Origin: Campanula takesimana
Lineage: Eukaryota; Streptophyta; Magnoliopsida; Asterales; Campanulaceae
Reading direction: 5' to 3'
Assembly (NCBI GenBank): GCA_026119855.1
Contig: JAOWBW010000181.1
Coordinates: 682,001-746,000, forward strand
DNA: 64,000 nt
The notes beneath the pieces were generated by a model, which saw nothing but the letters and a program-made list of their open reading frames with translations, did no database searches and was not told the origin of the DNA. How positions within the stretch are numbered: position 1 is the stretch's first letter; each line of letters opens with the position of its first letter. A program made the position numbers and the translations under genes. Positions 20,771 through 33,200 of the stretch are shown here, piece by piece.

Positions 20771-22885
20771 TGTCGCGACCCCGACCCCGCGGGCCGGGAG
20801 CACACGAGCTGGACGTCGACTTACAACAATACACCAAAATACTGAAGATAAAAATTCCATTTTTATACCCAAAAGGTTTAAAATAAAGTTTTAGAAATCC
20901 AAGTCTAACAAGAACAATATACTACTAGTATAAGCTCCACAAGCTTACACAAAAAATACAAAAGATTACAAATCTTAATGACGTCATTGTTGGTAAAACT
21001 ATCCCCAAAAGGTTATACATTTAAATAATGTAAACCGATCAATAACAACCTGCCCAAAATCTCAATCCTCTCGACGTCCTCCTCGATCCACAAATCCTAA
21101 TCCTTTCCTCCTTGGGGGGGGGGGGGTTAAGGAAAAACAAAGATAAAAGAAAAGGGTGAGATAAATTCCAATAAGTTACTAATGCAACTACATGACATGC
21201 TAAGATGCAATAGATAATAATAATAATAATCTCACATAGCACGTAGCAAATACCATTTAACAGATAGCAGCGGAAATAAACAAGTAACAAAGGATATTGA
21301 GCCAAGGTTTCCCCAATAAAGGATATAACAATCTGATCAATGACGATAGGGCCGCATCGAAGAGCAGCATCAATAAGCAGCATCAAATAACCGATAAACC
21401 AATCAACGATAGCAGCATAAGAGCTGAAGAGAAAACCCCGGTACCGGAACCAATAACCAAACGATAACTGAGTATACGACGCAAAGTCGCAACCCCTTAT
21501 AATAGCTAGACTGTTCCCAAAAAAGGAGCTAGCTCATCTCACATCCAAGGCCAATCTGGAGGAGGGAAATAATGGGGCAAAACAATGGTCAACATTATAA
21601 TGGACTTGGCTCGTTGCCATTATAATCTTTTCCATCGCCCGACACAACCACGAATACCAGCTGGACTTTCAAATAAATGCTAAGTAATAAATACTAGCTT
21701 AAATAAACAACTAATGATTCCAAAGTAGGGAACCATTCCAAATAAATCACCACAAAGGTAAACCAATCCAAACAACACATCAAAGATGGCCAACATTCCC
21801 AAAACGATACTTAATCAAATTCCATAACACCATTGTTCACAAAGGAACTAATTCCAAACACTAAAGTGTTCCACGATGACCATTTAACCCAATTAGGGTA
21901 GTACTTCGAGCCTAGACCAAACTTGACTCTTAAAATAACTCAAAAGTCGAGACCTTCAGAACAGCCTCATGGGCGGTCGCCCAAAGCCCCTATGGGCGGT
22001 CGCCCAAAATCATTGCTTAACACCAAAACCAACTGACCGAGTGGGCGGTCGCCCAACCCAAAAGTGGGCGGTCGCCCAAGACCCCTGTTCTGCCGGAAAT
22101 CGGAAAAAATGGCTGAATTCTTACCCATTTCTTCCCATTTCACAACTCAACCAAAATCTAACACTTATAACTAGCATACTAAGGTACTAGAACATCATCT
22201 AAGCTTATAAAAGGCTTATATAACAACATCTACACACAAATTCAAGAAATGATTCAACCTTCATAAAAATCCCAAAAGATGAACAAAATATAAATCATCT
22301 CTAAATTCAACAAAAAAGCAAAATGTAGTCATCATATCATTATATGAACTTAGAATGAACATTTTTAGCATAAAAGGGGGAAAAGCAACTTACTTGGATT
22401 TTATCAAAGTTGACGGAATTCGAAATTTCTTTATTCTCTACGATCCTAACAACGATCTAAACATTTTTCAAAGAATGACCAATGAGAAATAATGGGGGGA
22501 AGATGACTAAAAAGAAGAGAGAAGGAGAGAGAGAGTTTACCTCAACAATGGAGGAAAAGAGGGAGGAAGTGTGCTGGGAAATGAGGGAGTGAGGGAGGAG
22601 AGGGGTGATGGAGGGAGTAAGTAGGATGATTTAAAGAATTTACACATAGACCCCCTCCCCTACACACTAACACAATCATCTTATACTCCCCACTAACATT
22701 TAAGACCCAACACTCTACACTAGCACAATTAACCAATTAAATGCTAGGCACGACTACATCATGAAACACAAAATGCACACATAAATATTTAAATAAATAA
22801 ATAATTTAAATAAATAAATAAGCCATAAATAAATAATTAAATATTTATTACTAAGAAAATAGAGGCGGGTTTTCGGGTCGTGACA
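20771..22885 (-). repeat. 3' LTR of gag-only gypsy element
   Basis: Counterpart of 25858-27964. It contains four copies of GGGCGGTCGCCC between 21970 and 22080, a G-run at 21115-21127, and tandem TAAATAAATA tracts near 22785-22845. Open frames inside it are LTR sequence, not genes. Confidence 0.9.
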
Positions 22886-24467
22886 TTCACTTCACCTTAA
22901 AAGAAAATTCGTCCCGAATTTTAAATTACTTACCCGAAAGATCAAATAGCCACGGATACGCTAATCCCGTCACTTCCCGAATTCCTCAATCATCCAATTT
23001 AAACCATCATATGGCAACCTTAAATAATGCTTACCACATAACAACTTCTCGTACTTAACTTCCTTAAATCATTACCTTCACTACTAATTAGAATTCATAT
23101 TCAAAATTGAAGAATCCAAATTGCTCCTAAACATAACTCTCGAGATACTACAAGCTTATCTCATTTCATAAACTTAATTACACTGCAAGGATACTTCCAT
23201 TTGTAAACCGCATACTTAGTATTACTCCCCAGAGATTCAAAACATTAAACCATCTCAAGCTTAATCAACTCTTAAAATATGGAAAGCTAAAGAAATTGTC
23301 CGTCCCCACAATATTCACCAAGGTGGCTATATCTCCAAGGATTTCCATTATAGTGCTTTCACCTTAGATGGCACCTTAAACTAGAGGTATAATGTAAGCC
23401 CAAAATTTTAATACAAAATGTTTACTTAAATCCACGCTATAATTTCATCATCACCTTACTCCCAAATCTTTGAAAGCCTAAAACAATTACAAACACTCAG
23501 TAGTCCGTAAAACAATCCAAATTTTATCTCCAATGGATTTCCTCTAACTCCCTTTTTAAATTGATAATCCGTGCTTATACACCCCAAGGAAACTTAGCAA
23601 TTCCTAGATCTTCAATGGCTAACCTACCTTAGTCTTCCACATATACATTTATAATCTCGATGATACTTAGGCCCAATCGTACTACCATCATAATAAACCA
23701 ATTGGCTAGCCACATTCCAACTGACCCAATACCAAATCATAGTACTCTTTAATATGCCCACGTATTGATACCCAACTTTCTTCACATACCCTTAATCCAA
23801 ATCGAGAAACACCACCAAGGAAAGATTTAGAACCATAAAACAACCATTTAACTAAAACTCAAGATGCCTTTAATACAATTCGAGAAATTCTTGCCCTCTC
23901 AAAATGTGCTTAGTCCTTTCAAACTTAACGCGCTTACCACCATTAATGATTATAACTTCCACAATATACTAGTCACTCTTAGCAAATCATGCATTTCTTC
24001 ATACTAACCAATTCCGATGCACTCACGTAGATGTACTAAAAGTAAACAAAAATCTCCTATCATGAAATCCTCAATTGGATCCTCAGCTCTTATAACCCAA
24101 CCGATACAACACGGATATTGATCTAATTATTACCACCACCAACTCGTACCATAGCAACTCAATTTAACCCAAGTTCCTCTCCAAACACTAGGCACTATTC
24201 AGAAGAAAATGGAAATCTTACAAACGATAAATACACCCAACAGTTCGGTATAGACATCCCATTGTCACCTACCTAAGTTATATATATTCAAATTCCATAT
24301 AAGAAAAGATGTGTATAATTCTACCCAAAGGAACGGTCTCAAAACGATTTTAGGAAATCAGGAATAGAGAATGTAACAATCCTCTTACAACAATCGACTA
24401 AAGCATAACATTTCCCTTCTCAAAATAACATCAAAACCTTATAATAGTAATATGATTAATTTAGCAG
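22886..24467 (-). other. Non-coding body replacing pol
   Basis: About 1.6 kb between the protease remnant and the 3' LTR, where a complete element would have RT, RNase H and integrase. I find no RT or integrase motif on either strand and no long frame. Either pol was deleted and replaced, or it has decayed beyond recognition. Confidence 0.6.
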
Positions 24468-24779
24468 TTAAGGCATGTCTACCCTTAAGCACAACATAAG
24501 CACATAAGACTTCATCAGATATCCCACACCCTCCATAGGAGTAGATACTGGCAACACATAAGTCAAAGACTCAAGAGAAATAAATGCAACTAAATGCACA
24601 GAAACATATGAATGTGATGATCCTAAAAATGCACGCGCTTGCTCTCTCGACACAAAATTAATACCTCCTGAAACTGATGAGTCACCCGTTGAGTGCTGAT
24701 TGATCGCAAATACCCTACCCTGAACCTTTAGGGTTTCCCGAAGTATCTCTCTTCTGACCCTGTGCAGTACCAGCGTCAC
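24468..24779 (-). pseudogene. Gag-protease junction remnant
   Basis: A frame overlapping the gag end encodes VQGRVFAINQHSTGDSSVSG, like the gag-protease linker of Tekay/Del elements, and then LGSSHSYVS. The family motif is D-(S/T)-G-x-SHS-(F/Y)-V, so the catalytic Asp is missing. The frame stops soon after, before any RT. Confidence 0.6.
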
Positions 24780-25737
24780 TCCCGGATGGTTGATATCTGC
24801 CCCTAAGACAATCTCTCACAAAATGTCCAAACTGACCACAATTCACACATTTTCCTTGTTTCTTCCAATACTTGTCTTCTGAGTGTCCTTCCCTCTGACA
24901 ATAGTTGCAGATCTTCCCATTTTGTGTCCCCTGATTTGTACCTTGATTACTCACTATCGGCTGCCCTCCAGAGTTATCTCGGTTATCCGATCGTTGATGT
25001 TGTGACTTGCTCTGCCCTCCTTGCTTACTCGGGTTAACCATCTCAGTCTTCCTCTTATGTTCCCCAATGTCTTGCTCTATCAAATAGGCACGGTCCACCG
25101 CATCCTGAAAAAGTTGAATTCTCTGGGCTATTAATTGTGTCCTAATAGCTGTCTTCAAACCCCTGATAAACCTCATTGCCTTCTGCTCCTCGGTCCGCAC
25201 AAGGTAGTCACAATACCTGGCTAATTCTGTAAACTTAGCCGAGTACTGTGCTACTGTCAACACGCCTTTCTCCAAGTTGAGGAACTCGATCTCTTTCCAG
25301 TTCTGATCCACTAGAGGGATGAAGTGTTCCTTGAATTTTCTCACAAATAACTCCCAAGCATAAGGGACAAGAGTAGCATCCCAACTGGCCTTCAGTGCCT
25401 TCCACCAATGTTCCGCAGCACCAACTAACATATAAGCTGCAAACCGAACCCTATCCTCATCAGTGCAACCAAAGACATCGTAGATTTTCTCCATTGATTC
25501 TATCCATAGCTCGGCCTTCTTCACATCAGGCTCACCGTCGTACTCACTTGGTTTCAACATTAAGAACTGCTCCAATCCATATCGTGGAGGTGCTACATGT
25601 TCCTCTCTCGGCCCGTGGTCATGAATTGCTTTCATCGCCACTTCAAATATTCCCTGAAACATTGCACGGTTCTCTTCCCATAGATCATTCTGATTCGGAG
25701 TCCCACTAGAACCTTCACCAGCTCTTCTTCTAGCCAT
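24715..25737 (-). CDS. Ty3/gypsy gag polyprotein
   Basis: 340 codons open from the ATG at 25737 to the stop at 24715, 105 bp downstream of the primer site. The retrotransposon gag domain spans about residues 50-220, with FLMLKPSEYDGEPDVKKAEL, GAAEHWWKALK and YSAKFTELARYCDYL. A Gln/Ser-rich linker follows, then two zinc knuckles. The first is CNYCQREGHSEDKYW, in which the last Cys of C-x2-C-x4-H-x4-C is Tyr. The second, CVNCGQFGHFVRDC, is normal. Gag packages RNA. Its survival as the only open frame fits a non-autonomous element that supplies gag and borrows pol in trans, which is inference. Confidence 0.85.
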   Translation of the reverse strand: MARRRAGEGSSGTPNQNDLWEENRAMFQGIFEVAMKAIHDHGPREEHVAPPRYGLEQFLMLKPSEYDGEPDVKKAELWIESMEKIYDVFGCTDEDRVRFAAYMLVGAAEHWWKALKASWDATLVPYAWELFVRKFKEHFIPLVDQNWKEIEFLNLEKGVLTVAQYSAKFTELARYCDYLVRTEEQKAMRFIRGLKTAIRTQLIAQRIQLFQDAVDRAYLIEQDIGEHKRKTEMVNPSKQGGQSKSQHQRSDNRDNSGGQPIVSNQGTNQGTQNGKICNYCQREGHSEDKYWKKQGKCVNCGQFGHFVRDCLRGRYQPSGSDAGTAQGQKRDTSGNPKGSG

Positions 25738-25842
25738 TTAGAACAAATACCTGCATAAAACATCAACCGTTACTCACTCCGAACAGAACTACCCTCCTAG
25801 GTCATTCTAGTCCACCTATACTTATACTTAGAGCTAAACCAT

Positions 25843-25855
25843 AGCTCTGATACCA
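25843..25855 (-). promoter_or_regulatory. Primer-binding site, tRNA-Met type
   Basis: On the minus strand this reads TGGTATCAGAGCT, directly downstream of the 5' LTR (25858-27964). Confidence 0.9.
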
Positions 25856-25857
25856 AC

Positions 25858-27964
25858 TGTCGCGACCCCGACCCCGCGGGCCGGGAGCACACGAGCTGGA
25901 CGTCGACTTACAACAATACACCAAAATACTGAAGATAAAAATTCCATTTTTATACCCAAAAGGTTTAAAACAAAGTTTTAGAAATCCAAGTCTAACAACA
26001 ACAATATACTACTAGTATAAGCTCCACAAGCTTACACCAAAAATACAAAAGATTACAAATCTTAATGACGTCATTGTTGGTAAAACTATCCCCAAAAGGT
26101 TATACATTTAAATAATGTAAACCGATCAATAACAACCTGCCCAAAATCTCAATCCTCTCGACGTCCTCCTCGATCCGCAAATCCTAATCCTTTCCTCCTG
26201 GGGGGGGTTAAGGAAAAACAAAGATAAAAGAAAGGGGGTGAGATAAATCTCAATAAGTTACTAATGCAACTACATGACATGCTAAGATGCAATAGATAAT
26301 AATAATAATCTCACATAGCACGTAGCAAATATCATTTAACAGATAGCAGCGGAAATAAACAAGTAACAAAGGATACTGAGCCAAGGTTTCCCCAATAAAG
26401 GATATAACAATCTGATCAATGACGATAGGGCCGCATCGAAGAGCAGCATTAATAAGCAGCATCAAAGAACCGATAAACCAATCAACGATAGCAGCATAAG
26501 AGCTGAAGAGAAAACCTCGGTACCGGAACCAATAACCAAACGATAACTGAGTATACGACACAAAGTCGCAACCCCTTATAATAGCTAGACTGTTCCTAAA
26601 AAAGGAGCTAGCTCATCTCACATCCAAGGCCAATCTGGAGGAGGGAAATAATGGGGCAAAACAATGGTCAACATTATAATGGACTTGGCTCGTTGCCATT
26701 ATAATCTTTTCCATCGCCCGACACAACCATGAATACCAGCTGGACTTTCAAATAAATGCTAAGTAATAAATACTAGCTTAAATAAACAACTAATGATTCC
26801 AAAGTAGGGAACCATTCCAAATAAATCACCACAAAGGTAAACCAATCCAAACAACACATCAAAGATGGCCAACATTCCCAAAACGATACTTAATCAAATT
26901 CCATAACACCATTGTTCACAAAGGAACCAATTCCAAACACTAAAGTGTTCCACGATGACCATTTAACCCAATTAGGTTGTACTTCGAGCCTAGACCAAGC
27001 TTGACTCTTAAAATAACTCAAAAGTAGAGACCTTCAGAACAGCCCTCATGGGCGGTCGCCTAAAGCCCCTATGGGCGGTCGCCCAAAATCATTGCTTAAC
27101 ACCAAAACCAACTGACCGAGTGGGCGGTCGCCCAACCCAAAAGTGGGCGGTCGCCCAAGACCCCTGTTCTGCCGGAAATCGGCAAAAATGGTTGAATTCT
27201 TACCCATTTCTTCCCATTTCACAACTCAACCAAAATCTAACATTTATAACTAGCATACTAAGGTACTAGAACACCATCTAAGCTTATAAAAGGCTTATAT
27301 AACAACATCTACACACAAATCCAAGAAATGATTCAACCTTCATAAAAATCCCAAAAGATGAACAAAATATAAATCATCTCTAAATTCAACCAAAAAGCAA
27401 AATGTAGTCATCATAGCATTATATGAACTTAGAATGAACATTTTTATCATAAAAGGGGGAAAAGCAACTTACTTGGATTTTATCAAAGTTGACGGAATTC
27501 AAAATTTTTTTATTCTCTACGATCCTAACAACGATCTAAACATTTTTCAAAGAATGACCAATGAGAAATAATGGGGGGAAGATGACTAAAAAGAAGAGAG
27601 AAGGAGAGAGAGAGTTTACCTCAACAATGGAGGAAAAGAGGGAGGAAGTGTGCTGGGAAATGAGGGAGTGAGGGAGGAGAGGGGTGATGGAGGGAGTAAG
27701 TAGGATGATTTAAAGAGTTTACACATAGACCCCCTCCCCTACACACTAACACAATCATCTTATACTCCCCACTAACATTTAAGACCCAACACTCTACACT
27801 AGCACAATTAACCAATTAAATGCTAGGCACGACTACATCATGAAACACAAAATGCACACATAAATATTTAAATAAATAAATAATTTAAATAAATAAATAA
27901 GCCATAAATAAATAATTAAATATTTATTACTAAGAAAATAGAGGCGGGTTTTCGGGTCGTGACA
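25858..27964 (-). repeat. 5' LTR of gag-only gypsy element
   Basis: 2107 bp, same structure as 20771-22885. The four GGGCGGTCGCCC-type units lie at 27048-27160 (one ends GCCT). The G-run is shorter than in the other LTR. Confidence 0.9.
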
Positions 27965-28166
27965 CTAGAAGTCTTTGACTTTTTTCTAAGTCATAGGATC
28001 GTTATAAAAATAGGGTTTGATATAAATCCGAAAATCAGTTGATTGATGAATAATAAAATTTAGAGCGTTGCTCTTTCAATTTTCTCGAGCGAAAATTGTC
28101 GATTGATTGCTGAATTTCTCGAGCGAAGTGCAGTAGTTAATCTATATCACATCTTCCGCTACATCA

Positions 28167-28852
28167 GATTCACTGTCTGAACGAGATGCCAAATGGACTG
28201 CTTACTTACATCAGTTTACATTTGTAATCAAACATCAGTCAGGTGTAACTAATCGTGTTGCAGATGACTTAAGTCGTCGGCGAACTCTTTTGTGTGACAT
28301 GCGAACTGAGGTACTGGGCTTTGACACACTTCGAGACTTATACACTTTTGATCCTTTTTTTTTCAGTAATTGTGTCTCTTCTTCAGAATGGTGGCTGCTC
28401 CACGACGGTTTTCACATCAAGGGTAATCAATTATGTGTACCGACTTGCAGCTTGCGTTTTCGATTAATTTCTGAATTGCATTCAACTGGGCACATGGGTC
28501 GTGATCGTACTATGCATCTGGTGCAGCAACGTTTCTTTTGGCCTTCTTTACGTCGAGATGTCACTCGTTTTGTTTCACGCTGCCGTACATGCCAGTTATC
28601 TAAAGGCTCAACTACGAATGCTGGTTTGTACCGTCCGCTAACTGTACCTTCTCAACCTTGGGCTGCTGTGAGCATGGGTTTTGTCTTAGGCTTGCCAAGG
28701 ACACAACGAGGCTATGATTCTATTTTTGTTTTGGTTGATCATTTTCAAAAATGGTCCACTTCATTCCGTGTAAACGTACAACAGATGTTGTGCACGTGGC
28801 TCAGATTTTCTTTCGTGAAATTTATCGTCTTCATGGTCTTCCCTTATCTATT
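28167..28852 (+). pseudogene. CRM-like RNase H end and integrase N-terminal part
   Basis: Resumes after the solo LTR with WTAYLHQFTFVIKHQSG and RVADDLSRR (RNase H end). The integrase HHCC zinc domain follows (STGHMGRDRTMHL, CRTCQLSKG). The core then begins GFVLGLPRTQRGYDSIFVLVD. In relatives the first catalytic residue lies in SMDFVLGLPRT; here the sequence reads SMGF, so that Asp is Gly. A frameshift lies near 28760. The Tekay-like element inserts at 28858, leaving TSD GTTTC. Confidence 0.75.
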
Positions 28853-28857
28853 GTTTC

Positions 28858-30211
28858 TGTAACGACCTAAACTTTCACAATATAAATATAATCCATAAAT
28901 TAGGGAAATCCCAAACGTCAGCATAAGTTCAAAACCAACGTTAACATTCAACGGCTAGTTTACTCTAACCATAATTGAAAATAATGCGGAAGCGTAACAA
29001 ATATTCAAATCCCAATGGCTAGTACAACCCACTAGCTCAACACAAAACAAAAATAATGTCTTAAACTCTTCGATAATCACGGTCTGCCCTTCCTTGCAAT
29101 CCATCTAGATCCTTAGTCTTTACCTGGGAAAAATTAAGAGAATCCTACTTTAAAGGATGAATCTCAAAAATACTTAGGAACGTAATCCTTTACCTTGGGT
29201 TGCGTTATTCCTCTTAGCGAATCCTTGCGCACGAATCTACAATCATGTATAAAATACTTCTTAGGACAAGTAATACTTTTTACTTCCGTCCCCAAATACT
29301 TTCCTTTTACTTTCTTAACCTTATGAGTTTATCTTCTTAAACCCTTTTAAGGTTGATATTCATTCTAGGGTTGGTTCTATCCATTAATTGTCTTCCCAAA
29401 ATACCCTTTTTAGTTTACCAAAATACCCCTCGGGTTTCATTGTTTTTATTCCCAATTAATATGTTTTAGGGTTCTATTATACCCACCAAAACACTATTCA
29501 CAGCTTCACTATTCACAGCTTCACTATTCAAGCATGCACTATTCACAGCACACAACACACACTATTTTCACCTTTAAAAACACACACACACACGCATCAC
29601 ATACACACACACACACACACACAGCCGCACACACATACACACACACGGCACAGACACACTTCCAGCACACACACACACACACCGTCCAACACACACGCGC
29701 ACAACACACACACACATAAAAACCCTAATCGAATCCCTTCTCAATTATCAATCTTATAAACCCTAGTTCATCTTTAGAGTTAGGGTTTCAATTCCATTTT
29801 CATACTTTACTACGTGGCTAAACGGAGAATTCAAAGCTTAGAGGGTAGGGTTCTTTACCTTGGTTGCTTCCCTCTCCTTTTCCCTTCTTCTTCTTCTTCT
29901 TCTTCTTCTTCTTCTTCTCCGGCCTCTCTCTCTCTCTCTCTTTCTCTGCGTACACTGCCGCCGCCTCTCCCTCTCTCAATTCCCGTTCTTTTCTTTTTTG
30001 TGATATAATAATTAGGTTTGGGGAATAAAAGGTTTATATATACTAGGGTTCCCAATTCCCTAAAATAAAAAGGATTCCTAATCATTATTGGGTTTTGAAA
30101 TAACTTGGGCCCAAAGTTTAAATCCAACTCTTACTCTTAATTAATTAAGCCCAAAATAATAAAAGAGTTCATAAAACAAAATAAAATAATTGGCCCAAGA
30201 CCGGTATTACA
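28858..30211 (-). repeat. 3' LTR of Tekay-like element (internally deleted)
   Basis: 1354 bp. It lacks about 593 bp present in the 5' LTR (36473-37065); the join is near 29133, at a short GGAAAAAATTA-like overlap. It carries a (CA)n block at about 29580-29715 and (TTC)n/(TC)n at 29884-29943, which explain the odd open frames there. Confidence 0.9.
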
Positions 30212-30256
30212 TTCTTTCCTCCTTAAAAGAGTTTGGTCCTCCAAACTAAACCTACC

Positions 30257-33200
30257 TTAATCAGAAAATAGGGCGGGATATGCCTCTCGCATCTCGCTCT
30301 CGAGCTCCCACGTAGCTTCCCTTTCCGTATGGTTGCTCCATTGCACCTTCACATAAGGAATCACTCTTTTCCTCAAGGTTTGATCCTTCCGATCTACAAT
30401 CTTTATGGGTTCTTCGTCGTAACTCAAATCAGCACGAACTCTTAGTGGCTTATACTCGATCACATGACTTGGATCAGAAATGTACTTCCTTAGCATCGAC
30501 ACATGAAACACATCGTGCACTCCCGCTAACACATGCGGTAAAGCTAACTTGTAAGCTACCATCCCAACTCGTTCCAAAATTTCAAACGGTCCCACATATC
30601 TCGGGCTTAACTTCCCTTGAATACCGAACCTCATAACTCCCTTTGTTGGCGACATCATCAGGAATACATGATCGCCTAGTTGAAATTCCAAATCACACCT
30701 TTGACGATCGGCATATGACTTCTGTCAACTTTGAGCGGTCAACAACCACTTCCGAATTTGTTGGACTTTATCAGCAGTCACTTGGATAAGTTCCGGTCCA
30801 GCCAACTTTCTCTCACCAACTTCATCCCAATAAGTAGGTGATCTACACTTCCTTCCATACAATGCCTCGTACGGTGCCATTCCAATACTAGCATGATAAC
30901 TATTGTTATACGCAAATTCTAATAGCGTCCAATGTTCGTCCCATGTCCCTTGCCAGTCTAAAACGTAGCTCTCAACATATCTTCTAAAGTCTGGATAGTC
31001 CTTTCTGACTGCCCATATGTCTGCGGGTGAAAAGCTATACGCATCGCCAATTCCGTACCCAATGCTTGTTGTAGGCTCTTCCAAAATTTCGACGTAAAGC
31101 TTGCATCTCGATCAGACACTATCGAAACAGGTATCCCATGCAATCTCACAATATCATCAATATATAACTTGGCCAACTTCTCCAATGAATCATTCACCTT
31201 AAACGCTACAAAGTGAGCCGACTTCGTAAGCTTATCCACAATAACCCAAATTGCATTGTAGCCCTTCAATGTCCTTGGTAATCCTACCACCAAATCCATA
31301 GCTATATGTTCCCACTTCCATTCTGGAATAGGTAATGACTGTAGTAATCCTGTCAGTATCTGGTGCTCACTTTTCACTTGTTGACATACTAAGCACTTTG
31401 ATACAAACTCGGCTATATCTCCTTTCATATTGTTCCACCAGAACGACTCTCTTAAGTTTATATACATCTTCGTACTCCCAAGATGTATGGAGAATCTTGA
31501 ACAATGAGCCTCCTTTAAGATCTCCCTCTTGATATCTTCCTTGTCTGGCCCACATATTCTAGATTGGTACCTCAAGATTCCATCTTCCCCCACACGAAAG
31601 TCTTTCGCCTTCCCTTTAGCAACACTCTCATGCGCTTTCATTAGTTCTTCATCCACTCCCTGTGCTTCTTTAATCCTATCCATAAGTGTTGGCTGAACAC
31701 TCATTTGAGCTATATAACCCTTAACTTGCACTTCCATGCTAGAGATCTCAATGCGATTCCACGCACTTTCCTCCTTAGAAATTAACGCCGCTAGCGTCCC
31801 ACGATTCTTCCTACTCAGCGCATCCGCCACCTTATTAGCCTTCCTAGGGTGGTACAAAATCGTACAGTCATAATCTTTCAATAACTCTAACCATCTTCTC
31901 TGCCTCATATTAAGCTCTTTCTGGGTGAATATATACTTAAGACTCTTATGATCAGTGTAAATTTGACATGTCACCCCATACAAGTAGTGCCTCCATATCT
32001 TCAAGGCAAACACCACTGCAGCTAATTCTAGATCATGGGTTGGATAATTCTTCTCATGGTTCTTTAATTGCCTAGATGCGTACGCTATAACTTTCTCATT
32101 CTGCATCAACACATAGCCTAATCCTTTTAGCGAAGCATCACTATATATCACAAATCCATCCGTTCCCGATGGTAATGCAAGAACTGGTGCAGACACCAAT
32201 CACTGCTTCAATTCTTCAAAACTCTTTTCGCACTCCTCAGACCAAGCAAACTTGGCTCCTTTCTGAGTTAACCTCGTTAATGGTACTGACAACTTTGAGA
32301 AACCTTCCACGAATCTTCTATAGTAGCCAGCTAGACCTAAGAAACTTCTTATTTCACTTACCGAAGTTGGTATTTCCCAATCCACAATAGCTTCTATCTT
32401 TGTCGGATCTACGGTAATTCCATCTTTTGACACCACATGTCCTAAGAATGCCACCTTTTCCAACCAAAATTCACAATTTCTTGAACTTAGCATATAACTT
32501 TTGCTCTCTTAAGATTTGCAGTACTAACTTTAAATGCTCCTCGTGTTCTTCCTTGGTTTTCGAATACACCAAAATGTCATCATTGAATACAATTACGCAC
32601 TTGTCTAAGAACTCTTGAAATATTCTATTCATAAGCTCCATGAACGCTGCCGGTGCGTTAGTCAACCCAAACGGCATCACTACGAACTCATAATGCCCAT
32701 ACCTTGTTCTAAAGGCCGTCTTTGCTATGTCATCCTTCTTCACTCTTAGTTGAGGGTAACCAGACCTCAAGTCTATCTTTGAAAAATAGCATGCTCCACG
32801 AAGCTGGTCAAACAAATCATCTATTTTAGGCAACGGGTATTGGTTCCTTACCGTCACACGGTTCAATTCACGATAGTCGATACATAACCTCATCGACCCA
32901 TCCTTCTTCTTCACAAACAGTACCGGTGCACCCCATAGTGATACACTCAGCCTAATCAACCCTTTATCCAATAACTCTTTCAATTCTGACGGAGCCATTC
33001 TATAAGGTGCCTTCGATATTTGTGTAGTTTCCGGTACCAAATCGATGGAAAATTCCACTTTTCTTTCAGGCGGTATCCCTGGCAAGTCCTCCGGAAATAC
33101 ATATTTGAAATCCTTAATCACCGAGAGCGATTCTATAGTTAATTCTTTCTGGTCTGTATTACTCACGTATGCCAGAAATCCTTCACACCCTTTTCTTAAC

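Larger units (their letters stand above)
20771..27964 (-). mobile_element. Gag-only non-autonomous Ty3/gypsy element
   Basis: Two long LTRs (20771-22885, 2115 bp; 25858-27964, 2107 bp) begin TGTCGCGACCCC and end GGGTCGTGACA. TSD CTAGA lies at 20766-20770 and 27965-27969. A tRNA-Met primer site, complement AGCTCTGATACCA at 25843-25855, shows minus orientation. The 2972 bp interior codes for gag and a protease remnant only. The LTRs differ at a small number of sites, so the insertion is relatively young. Confidence 0.9.
20589..28166 (+). mobile_element. Solo LTR in CRM-like RNase H, itself split by a gypsy element
   Basis: Two pieces, 20589-20770 and 27970-28166 (about 379 bp together), run from TGATGGAGATCAACA to TTCCGCTACATCA. 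TSD GATTC lies at 20584-20588 and 28167-28171. Removing it brings back the conserved RNase H text QDSLSERDAKW at the join. Its middle contains a 7.2 kb gypsy element (20771-27964). The layout (TGATG start, TTACTATAT, AATCCGAAAAT, TTTCCGCT..ACATCA) resembles the LTRs at 46571-48685, so it is likely the same broad family. Confidence 0.8.

Noticed and set aside
21968..22190. GC repeats as a CRISPR-like array
   Set aside because: Short irregular near-palindromes within an LTR in a plant genome; spacing and unit length do not fit.
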